Positions 24,501 through 36,500 of a stretch of 64,000 bases of DNA are shown here, piece by piece. The stretch covers positions 10,277,001 through 10,341,000 of the forward strand of contig NC_092569.1 of NCBI RefSeq assembly GCF_037975245.1, read 5' to 3'. How positions within the stretch are numbered: the first letter of the stretch is position 1; the number at the start of each line of letters is the position of its first letter. The notes below the pieces were generated by a model that saw only the letters and a program-made list of their open reading frames with translations, had not been told where the DNA came from and searched no databases. The position numbers were made by a program, and so were the translations under genes. The DNA is from Apostichopus japonicus (lineage: Eukaryota > Echinodermata > Holothuroidea > Aspidochirotida > Stichopodidae).

Positions 24501-27500
24501 ATCATGACCCATCATGTGATCTGTTCTTTGTTGGGACAAGGTAAATACTCTGGCTAATTCTTTTTCCTCAATCAGCTGGAATTTAAGCTAGCCTAAAAAC
24601 AGCTATAAAATGCTAGTTATGAAAGTTAACCAATGGTCACTTTGTGTTAAAAGTTAAATGATCATTTTACTGCCACCCTCAAAGCATATGCCCCCACCCT
24701 CCCTCCCCCATCAGACTTTTTAGTTTCCTCAATTAATGGGAATAACTTTGAGGGTCAAACCCTTCAGGAAAATACTTTTGAACTGGCCAGTTTCCACGTC
24801 AAATAGAGAGGCATATACTGCCTTTGAAAATGGTATGCATATATGCATTTCCATATTTGCATACTATACTCACCACATTTAATAAAAATAATCATTAATT
24901 ATCAATATTATTTCCATTATCATCGTTATCATCATGATTAATCATCATTATTATTATCATTTTTATTATTTTTATTTCATTATTATTATGATTATTATTA
25001 TTATTATTATTATTTTAATTATGACATTTTTTACACAATTTTGTTAAGTTTTTTTCTTCTTGATATCAGAGCATCAATGTGGGGTACTGTACATGGTTGT
25101 CAGTTTCCATCAAGTTTCAACTAACTTACAACTAGTTTTAAGTTTTTTTGCATCACTTTTTATATGACCTTAAACAAAAAGTCCACATAAAATTTGACAG
25201 GTGCGATGTTGTAAACTTAAATTTCCTGAGATCAATGTATAAATATATAATATATACATTGACTCTGTGGATTATGTATCATGTGGTAATATGAGTCATA
25301 TCTTAAAATGGCACAGGGCATTATGTAGCACATGTCACTTTTCATGTGTCATACTTGAAAGCCAACTGTTGTGTTTCTGACAAGAAAAGGATCGGAATTA
25401 CTGTGCTTTGGATTAACCTCCCTAAGACAGCTACTTATCACTCACTGTCTTTCACTCTATATATAAAACAGATAGAAAACAATCAAATTTTTCATTTGTG
25501 GGGATTATCTTCTTCATCTTTCTTTTATTTGCTCTCATATTATAATTTGTCACTCAGTAATGGATTTTTCAACTACTACTATAAATTTCTATTAAAATTT
25601 GCTTTATAATATTTGTCATTTTTATTTCTTTGATTTCCCAGTCCGGAGATATATAGATTCAACCTGGAGCAAGGAAGATTCCTGAAACCTTTCACGACCA
25701 AAGCAATGTACGTTTATCAAATGGGTATCGTATGACCATCTACAGAGAATGATACATGTGGGCTTGTAATTAGAGGTTAACTTATTAAGGCCTAAGATAA
25801 GAAATATTGATGAATGCAACACTCCACGTCATAGTTTGCACATATTTAATGAGTTTCACAGATTTATCAAAACTTCAAATTGTGTATATCTTGGAGAGAA
25901 AAAAAGAGCTTTTTTGAAAAAGATTCAATAGATTTTGAATGAGGTTATCATGCACAACAAATGTGCTGAGTTTTGGGCAATTTAGGCTACTTTATGAGCT
26001 TAACTGTCACAGCATGTTCCAGTCACTCTGGTCTTTGTGGCTGAAATTCTGTCAAAGTTTATAATGTATAAAAGTAAGTTGGCCTGACGTTTCGATCCTA
26101 GCAGGATCTTCTTCAGAGGCTAACTGACAAGTTACAGTAACAGAAGGGACAAAAACACACACAGAATACAGACAGGTTAATGAGCACGGTGAACACAATG
26201 AGATAGATGTAAGGGGATTATAAGTAGACAAGGGATGGAGAGAAGAAAGCAACAGGGGAAGAGGAGAGGTAGGAGATAAAGTCAGTGGAGGGACAAAGAG
26301 AGGATTAAAGGAACAGGGTAGGGAGTAAACTGGAAATAGACAAAGACAGAAAGGTGTGGAGAAAAAAAGGAGGGGAAGAGAGCTGTGAGAGGATGAGTGA
26401 AGGGGGACGGGGGAGGGAACAAGGAGTGGGGGGCAGAAGAAAAGTTAGTCATGTCCTTCCTGAATGTTCAACCCATAAGGGTGAATGGTGCGAAGGCGTT
26501 GCATCCACAGTCTCTCTCTGCTGATTCGTACTAGGTCAGGACGGCTACCTAAGGATTCAATCCCCTGTAGGGACATGTCGTTAATGGTATGGTTGGGAAG
26601 GTTAAAATGTTCTCCAACTAAGGTCTCAGTCTTCATGGTGTTGACTGTGGATCTGTGACCATAGAATCGCTTCTTGAGGGTGGTTTTGGTTTCGCCAACA
26701 AACTGGATGCCGCAAACTCTACAGGAGATCAGATAGATGACGTTGGTGTAGTGCAAGTGATGTGACCCTTAGTGTTGTGTGTGAGTTGCATGCTGTGGCT
26801 GGTGATGGCATTTGATTCAACAATGTGGTGGCTGCAGACGATGCATCTCGAAGTACGATCACATTTGAAAGTACCATGCTGAATGGGTGTAGGGTTAGAA
26901 GTTAGAGGTGGAACAGCAGCACGCACAAGAAGGTCTCGAGAAGAAAGTTTATAATGCTTAAGGATGCTTAAAGATGGACCTGCTTAGACCTGCTTAAAGA
27001 TGGCTTTTTTGTTGTTATTGAGTTGGAATTGTCAGTCAATGATCGGTTGGTCAGAAGATTGATAATTTGTCATTTTGTCTGTTCCAAGCTTGTGAATGAT
27101 TCTATATCTTCTTCTCGTTTGGTTTTTATCTAAAATGAAGAAAAAAAGAGAGTATTTTGTTTCTTTTTTGGGAAAAAATAACTTGCACTGCAGACATTTA
27201 CTACTACAGGTTAGCCTTATATAAGTCTCCCTTCTTTTACTTTGAGAAACTGTTTCCATGTTCTAGTTTTGGCCTTCCTCAGGGATTGAGCAATTGCACT
27301 CTGATCACATCAGGGAGTTCTTATCATGCAATCAAGGCATGATATGAATCACTGATTAAAAGTCTGTACAAGTCATTAATGGTTTGATCAGCAAAAACCT
27401 GTCGAGAGGAATACCTATCGCCTTAACGATAGTGAAATGTCTTCCCAGGCTATAAGGGCCTAGTACTTACTGAGTTTAACATGAATACAGTATAATAGCT

Positions 27501-30500
27501 TTCAGCTAACATTTCCACAACTGGCTAATATCAAGTATTTCCCTGAATTACAGCACACAATACTTACTGTACACTGGCTTATGAGATCAGCCCAATAATG
27601 TTTGCTGATAATAAGCAATAGGTAATGCAGCCTATACAGTATGTTAGCTACTGAACTGATGCTCATTGTTTGACGAATGGTTTTTACCCGACCCTTCATA
27701 TGTTCATATTCTTAATATCTACTGGCAGCAACATGCAAGTGCCTTCTTCATTCTACTGGAAAAACAGAAAAATCCACTGGCTTTTAGTCCAGTAAAGAGC
27801 CTTAACTTCTAGGCCTGGATTTTTGCCATACACCCCACTGTTACAACACTGGTGCCTTCCAATCATAAGGTCCCCTGTTAGAGTTACTGCAAGATTAATG
27901 TATGTCGTCCAGTTACAGAGTTGTTGGCAACTGAGAATTCATAATATTCATAAATATGAATGTAAGAGATTGACCTCGGTCAGCTTGCAGCTTTGATTAG
28001 CCAATGAGGCTTCTTCACGAATTCACTGCTTGCAGGAGGATCTAAAATACATGCATACATACATTAGCAAGACACTGTATGTTTTTAGTGTTGTTTCATT
28101 AAATCTTCTTGTCTGTTTGTGTCCTAGTGCCATGAACTGTTGTGACATGAACCCAGCACACCATCTGCTAGCAGCAGGTACAGCAGAGGGTAAAGTTATC
28201 TGCTGGGATCCAAGGACTAGAGATCAAGTTGGAGAACTGGACTGTGCACTCAGCAGTGTCAATGGACAAACAGAGTAAGTTGGACTGTGTTACCATGGCA
28301 ACAATATCTGTTATTTAAGGGAGAGGGGGAGGGCAAAATGGAGCTGAATTCTATTCTCATCATTAAAATAATTTATTTGTTTCCATAGGGCAGGCATCAT
28401 CACTTAACCCTTAGCACACACACACACCAAAATAGAAAATCTGAATATTTCTAGAATCCATTTCAGCCAATCTTTGTGTTAATGTTGTTGTAATCCCTGG
28501 CTACTTGGTGTATTTTCTATGATTTCTGTTAATTTTTGTTGTAATCCTTGGCTACTCGCTGTATTTTCTATCATTTCTGTAAATATTGTTGTAATCCCTA
28601 TCTACTGGGTGTATTTTCTACTATAATTTCTGTTCCTAACATTGTGGTCTTATTTTCAGGATTCTGAGAGTGCCATCAGTGACAGCCTTTAAATTCAAAG
28701 ATGCCTTACATTTTGCTGTAGGAACATCCACAGGACAGGTAAGGACTTAGAGAAACTCGAATAAAGGCTATTTGTAGTGCTCAGTTAATTGCATTTCATC
28801 TTGTCTACTGTTGTGACAGTTTTCAAGGTTCCAGTACTGTAGGTAAATAAACCCATATACTTACATATAGCTGATATAATATAGCTGATATCATGATATC
28901 CGTCTGTCAGGAGAATGTATGGAAAGTTACAGTATATCATCAATATGGACGATCTCTTGGTAAAGTTATTGGTTGGACTGATTTTTGGTTTGATAAACTT
29001 CTATTTCTTACAATGTTCTTCTCATTGAGGATTGTCTTAGAACATTGGAGATCATTTCGGACAACAAAAACAATGAATCGGTCCTGGATGCAAACTACCT
29101 CAGACTACTTTTGCTTTTCATATCTTGTGTAAATTATGCATCAGCCCAGATTCTAGACATCACTTTAAAAACAAACTCATCTTCATGTGCTGCTTGACCA
29201 TAGCAATGGTCAACCCCACAGTTTCTATTAAATGGTTCAGTGTTCGTACCATTTAACGTTCTTACCGTTATCCGTATTCTAATCATTTCCCCAATTCTGT
29301 TGTTATGGTAATATCTTTTAATGGCTGAACGCATCAATTAAATCTTTGTGACTTTCATATTTGCACGTAAATTTGCAGATTTTGCTGTACGATATCCGAT
29401 CGGATAAGCCCATCTTGGTCAAGGATCATCGCAACCAGTTACCAATCAAGAGTATCCACTACAAAGCAGACATGGACTTGGTGCTATCGGCTGACAAAAA
29501 AGGACTCAAAATGTGGAATGAGAAAACAGTAAGCAGCTATGGGTGTTTTGGTGTGTGTTTTTTGTTGGGGGGGAGAGTTTCTGTTAAAACCTGATGTATG
29601 CCCAATTACTGTCAGGTTCCTAATCGAAATGAACATATGAAAACAAACACAACGTAAAGAGCAATATCCAGGCTATTTACCAAAGCTGCAAATTATTTAT
29701 GTCAAGCGAATATATTTCAACTTTCCCACCTTCTTTCAATCCTATCAATTCTGAGTATTGGTACATGTAGAAATACTATTTCAAGTTTGTTAACCATTGT
29801 CAATGTAAGATATAATAAGAACACTCGTGAAATTAGTTTCCAACCTTCTTCACTCTGTTGTTTTTTTCTTCTCCTTTTGTGTTTTTTTTAACAGGGAAAA
29901 CCTTTTGTAACGATAGAACCTGATGCAGACATCAATGATGTGTGTGTGGTACCAAACTCAGGATTAGTATTGATGGCCAATGAAGCCCCCAAGATGTCTA
30001 TATACTTCACTCCAGTAAGTACAGGCTGGTACCCCTAGTAGGGATTGGGGAGGGGGGGTAGGGGAGATCAGTCTAGTCAGGTGCAACAAGTTATTGCAAC
30101 CCTATTGAGGAGCAGGTACAACATGCCTGCAACTTCAGTATTGCCTGTCACACTTAAAGAAATATTAACCATGATTTGTTTTTTCTTGCCCTGCTTTGGA
30201 GCAGGTACAAACCTGCTGTAACTGCAACATTACCTGTTGCACTGAAATGAAATACTGCCAACTGAGTTTGCATGCTTTTGACACTAATCATGATTTACCT
30301 ATTAGTCTACATGATTTGGGTATGAAACTGTGCTGCTGTTCATATTTACATTTGATTGGCAGTGGGTCATTACTATCCTAGTGTGTGTGATTAGAGGTGA
30401 TGTTGGAAGGAAACATACAAGGCAGGGGTGAACCAACTACTGTACCTTCAGGAAGTACCGGTTACTATTACAACAACTAATTAAGTGATAAAATATGCAT

Positions 30501-33500
30501 TGCACCAAACAGTGCTGGATGAAATGTTAACAGAGAAAATTGAAGTATGTTTTCTTCCTTCAGTGTATACCCTGACAAGATTGATTTGATTGAAAATTGC
30601 TTAATTTTATATATTTTACGGAAAGAGAAAAAGTGTGTTGAGATTTGATATTATTGTTCTCTCTTCTAGTCTCTGGGTCCAGCTCCCAAGTGGTGCTCCT
30701 TTCTGGATAATTTGACGGAAGAATTGGAGGAGAATCCTCAGTCGGAGGTCTACGACGATTACAAATTTGTCACCAAATCAGAGCTGGATGGGTTAGGTAA
30801 GTAGGACTTATACATTTATACTTCCACCAATCAGGGTGTTGCCTATTGGTGAATCAATTCACAGGTTATTGAACCAAAGATCTCTGTGAAGTATCCATGA
30901 TACATTTTATGTGATAAGAATTTTTGAGCATTCAAAGTCATAAACATTTGCATATTTAGATCCAAATTTAGCTGATAAACTGGAGATAATGAAAACCATT
31001 GGTTTTTGGCAACAAACAAATAACAGTTTCAATACAAAATATCCCTGTATCCCATCAAGGTATTACAGACACAAACAACGTGTTTGAGTGTTCTATTAAG
31101 GAATGAGGGATGGGGGAGGGGGCTTGTCCTTGTTGTTCCCCTCTGTACACAGCATTAATGCAGTCAAGGATGATGGTACAGAACAATATGGTAAAACTTA
31201 CATTACCAACTACAGACATGATTAGCCTGAATGGTAACTTTACTTGGCACAATATTGAGTATTGAGGGATAATGTATTTGTATGTGAGGGAAGTCACATC
31301 ATACTTAACGTCAGTTGTAACTCCATTGTAGGAGGCTTGGCTTAGGCCATTGGTGGGATTGGTCCTGCAAGAAGATACAATTTAATGCCTCAAATAGAAC
31401 TATCTTTGACTGAATTCTGTCCTTTCAAACCATATCTACACAGGACTGAGCCATTTTGAGTGGTTCTAGTGTATTCCAAGCCTACATTCATTTGTTATTT
31501 CATGGCCATCAGGACCTTACCACTCTCATTGTTAACCATATCAGGGGCGTAGCCAGGATTTTCAAAGTTGTACTGTAGGCACTACTATCTGAACGGAGCG
31601 CCGCCATCGGTTGGCGCGGAGTGTGCAAGAACATTTTTGGTTTTACAAACCTCCCAGATGGCCGGAAACGGCCCTTCTCGAGTGTTCATTCTGGTTCCCT
31701 GGCCTCTTGCTAACTTGAGACACCTCATTCAATATCACTTTTAAACCCAAAAAACAAATGAGTTAAAATAGTACGTAATTCAATAATACATGTATTTAAA
31801 ATAAGCAAGGTACATGTACAGAGTATTCTTACTTTTCAGCTTCTGATACTTGTAGAATGTAGATACAAAGATAGGCCAGAAATGTCTTTGATACAACTAT
31901 AGCCAGTAATTGCCTTTGATACAACTGTAGCTAGTAAATGTTTAAGTTAGCCTAATAAGAGAAGGCGAGAGCTATGCGACGATTGCCATATGATGCAATC
32001 TTATGGATTTGAATTATGGGTGTTTTAAAAAAAAGATAACTTGGACAAAAAAGTGTAAGCCCGGGCCTACAGTGCTACATACTGGCTACGCCCCTGCATA
32101 TCTATGCAAACAATGATCCATTTGAGTGGTTCTAGTGTATCCCAAGGCTAAATTCATCGTTATTACAGCGAAATCACGGTCTTTAACTCTCTCTTTTTTG
32201 AACTTTCCACAGGACTGGGCCATTTGATTGGCTCCAGTTTACTACGAGCATACATGCACGGTTACTTTATGGATATCAGGCTCTACCACAAAGCAAAGTC
32301 CATCGCAGATCCATTCGCTTACGATAACTACAAGAAAAACTTAATTCAGAAGAAGATTGAAGAAGCTAGGTCCAACAGGGTCAAGAAACTTAAGGTAAAT
32401 CAGTGAAACTTGAATGCAAAGTGATATCAGAAAAAAATCTTCTAATTATTTAAGTCAGTAGCAAAAAAGAGGCCGTTTGCATCCACTTGTGTATTAATGT
32501 TTCGATAATGTTTGATTCCAGAATACATGAACAAGCACATTCAAAGTCTTGATTTGTTAATGGTTGTCTCAAACAAAGATGAGAAAGCTTAAAACTTTCA
32601 TTTTGCATTTCTGGAATCGGTTAATTAAGGTTCCAGTTGAATAAAGGTGCCCTGCATCTGGACATAATAGAAATTCTGTGGAATCAATAGACACCCACTA
32701 ACAGATGTTCATTGAATGACAATGTCTGGGTATATGTCTTGGCTTGATCAATATTAACCATTTTCTGGTCTGGTCTGCGTCTGGTGAAATTACTGCAATA
32801 TAGCAACTTAACTCTGAAAGCTGTTTAATAACGGCTTTTTGTGTTGGTTTTAGAGAAAACACTGATACAATATCAATACCAAAATACCATCCAAAAGAAA
32901 ACTCACTAGCTCGACCAATCACGTTCCACTTCAAGTAATTAACGATGGCAACTCATCTTCAATTTTGAACATTCACAATTTGGTGTTGTTGCATATAATT
33001 TGTTAATAATAAAATTTATTAATAAATACCCCAAACTTTGAATTGTGAAAGTAAACAGTAGTAACTAAATATTTCAGGTTCACTTGATGAAATAAAGTAT
33101 TCAACCCTTTGTGGTCATTGATGGTAATATAAGTCAAGGCAACCATATCCCCCTTTCCTCACCCTTCCCCCTTCCATCCCTCACCCACTCCACTCTCTAA
33201 TTAAAGTATTTAAATTTAGGACCATATCTTTAGATGTCCAAATTGAGAGTATAATATGAATCATTTGCACATGAAGGGTTTTGCTCTGTCTTCCTCTCCC
33301 CCCCCCACCCCCTCCCTCCTTTCCTCTCCTCATCCATCAACCCAATTCTTAGTGATATCACACATCGGTGCCCTTTTACAATAGGTACTGACACAATAAT
33401 GTTGAGATGGTGTTATCCCATTACAATATGTCATGCTATTCTTCCCTCTGTATTAGCTATTTCTACATTTGCACACCTCTATGTTACCACACATAATTTA

Positions 33501-36500
33501 AAGATTAAATTATCTTTGTAGGGATTGCTATATGTGTTTTTATTACAATCAATCAATCATTGTTTTTGGGGTTTTGGTTTATGGTTTTTTTTGGGTTTTT
33601 TTTTTTTTGGTTATGCATTGCTAACTTTTCCTCATCTTATACTTTCTCAGAAATTGCCAAAGGTTAATGCAGCTCTGGCTTTGAAACTGCAAGATGAGGG
33701 AGAAGCTAAAAAGACTGCAAAGGTTAAAGATAAGGTAAGGTCAAGGGTGTTAACAAGAGTGAGGAGGCATTGGGGTTGGGTGGGGAGGATGGGGAGGACA
33801 GCAAAGGTTAAGGATAAGGTAAGGTCAAGGGTGTTTACAAGAGTGAGGGCGCATTGGGGTTGGGTGGTGAGGATGGGGAGGACAGCAAAGGTTAAGGATA
33901 AGGTAAGGTCAAGGGTGTTTACAAGAGTGAGGGGGCATTGGGGTGTGGCGGGGAGGATGGGGAGGACAGCAAAGGATAAGGATAAGGTAAGGTCAAGGGT
34001 GTTTACAAGAGTGAGGGGGCATTGGGGTGTGGCGGGGAGGATGGGGAGGACAGCAAAGGTTAAGGATAAGATAAGGTCAAGGGTGTTTACAAGAGTGAGA
34101 TGGCATTGGGGTGTGGCGGGGAGGATGGGGAGGACAGCAAAGGATAAGGATAAGATAAGGTCAAGGGTGTTTACAAGAGTGAGGGGGCATTGGGGTGGGG
34201 TGGGGAGGATGGGGAGGACAGCAAAGGTTAAGGATAAGATAAGGTCAAGGGTGTTTACAAGAGTGAGGGGGCATTGGGGTGTGGCGGGGAGGATGGGGAG
34301 GACAGCAAAGGTTAAGGATAAGATAAGGTCAAGGGTGTTTACAAGAGTGAGGGGGCATTGGGGTGTGGTGGGGAGGATGGGGAGGACAGCAAAGGTTAAG
34401 GATAAGATAAGGTCAAGGGTGTTTACAAGAGTGAGGGGGCATTGGGGTGTGGCGGGGAGGATGGGGAGGACAGCAAAGGTTAAGGATAAGATAAGGTCAA
34501 GGGTGTTTACAAGAGTGAGGGGGCATTGAGGTGTGGCGGGGAGGATGGGGAGGACAGCAACGGTTAAGGATAAGATAAGGTCAAGGGTGTTTACAAGAGT
34601 GAGGGGGCATTGGGGTGGGGTGGGGAGGATGGGGAGGACAGCAAAGGTTAAGGATAAGATAAGGTCAAGGGTGTTTACAAGAGTGAGGGGCATTGGGGTG
34701 TGGCGGGGAGGATGGGGAGGACAGCAAAGGTTAAGGATAAGATAAGGTCAAGGGTGTTTACAAGAGTGAGGGGCATTGGGGTGTGGCGGGGAGGATGGGG
34801 AGGACAGCAAAGGTTAAGGATAAGATAAGGTCAAGGGTGTTTACAAGAGTGAGGGGGCATTGGGGTGTGGTGGGGAGGATGGGGAGGACAGCAAAGGTTA
34901 AGGATAAGATAAGGTCAAGGGTGTTTACAAGAGTGAGGGGGCATTGGGGTGGGGTGGGGAGGATGGGGAGGACAGCAAAGGTTAAGGATAAGATAAGGTC
35001 AAGGGTGTTTACAAGAGTGAGGGGGCATTGGGGTGTGGCGGGGAGGATGGGGAGGACAGCAAAGGTTAAGGATAAGATAAGGTCAAGGGTGTTTACAAGA
35101 GTGAGGGGGCATTGGGGTGTGGTGGGGAGGATGGGGAGGACAGCAAAGGTTAAGGATAAGATAAGGTCAAGGGTGTTTACAAGAGTGAGGGGGCATTGGG
35201 GTGTGGCGGGGAGGATGGGGAGGACAGCAAAGGTTAAGGATAAGATAAGGTCAAGGGTGTTTACAAGAGTGAGGGGCATTGGGGTGTGGTGGGGAGGATG
35301 GGGAGGACAGCAAAGGTTAAGGATAAGATAAGGTCAAGGGTGTTTACAAGAGTGAGGGGGCATTGGGGTGTGGCGGGGAGGATGGGGAGGACAGCAAAGG
35401 TTAAGGATAAGATAAGGTCAAGGGTGTTTACAAGAGTGAGGGGGCATTGGGGTGTGGCGGGGAGGATGGGGAGGACAGCAAAGGTTAAGGATAAGATAAG
35501 GTCAAGGGTGTTTACAAGAGTGAGGGGGCATTGGGGTGTGGCGGGGAGGATGGGGAGGACAGCAAAGGTTAAGGATAAGATAAGGTCAAGGGTGTTTACA
35601 AGAGTGAGGGGGCATTGGGGTGTGGCGGGGAGGATGGGGAGGACAGCAAAGGTTAAGGATAAGATAAGGTCAAGGGTGTTTACAAGAGTGAGGGGGCATT
35701 GGGGTGTGGCGGGGAGGATGGGGAGGACAGCAAAGGTTAAGGATAAGATAAGGTCAAGGGTGTTTACAAGAGTGAGGGGGCATTGGGGTGTGGCGGGGAG
35801 GATGGGGAGGACAGCAAAGGTTAAGGATAAGATAAGGTCAAGGGTGTTTACAAGAGTGAGGGGGCATTGGGGTGTGGCGGGGAGGATGGGGAGGACAGCA
35901 AAGGTTAAGGATAAGATAAGGTCAAGGGTGTTTACAAGAGTGAGGGGGCATTGGGGTGGGGTGGGGAGGATGGGGAGGACAGCAAAGGTTAAGGATAAGG
36001 TAAGGTCAAGGGTGTTTACAAGAGTGAGGGGGCATTGGGGTGTGGCGGGGAGGATGGGGAGGACAGCAAAGGTTAAGGATAAGGTAAGGTCAAGGGTGTT
36101 TACAAGAGTGAGGGGGCATTGGGGTGTGGCGGGGAGGATGGGGAGGACAGCAAAGGTTAAGGATAAGATAAGGTCAAGGGTGTTTACAAGAGTGAGGGGG
36201 CATTGGGGTGTGGCGGGGAGGATGGGGAGGACAGCAAAGGTTAAGGATAAGATAAGGTCAAGGGTGTTTACAAGAGTGAGGGGGCATTGGGGTGTGGCGG
36301 GGAGGATGGGGAGGACAGCAAAGGTTAAGGATAAGATAAGGTCAAGGGTGTTTACAAGAGTGAGGGGGCATTGGGGTGTGGCGGGGAGGATGGGGAGGAC
36401 AGCAAAGGTTAAGGATAAGATAAGGTCAAGGGTGTTTACAAGAGTGAGGGGGCATTGGGGTGTGGCGGGGAGGATGGGGAGGACAGCAAAGGTTAAGGAT

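Noticed and set aside
26052-26252. 66-codon minus-strand ORF
   Set aside because: Lies in the 3' non-coding part of the Penelope-like fragment and across its target duplication.
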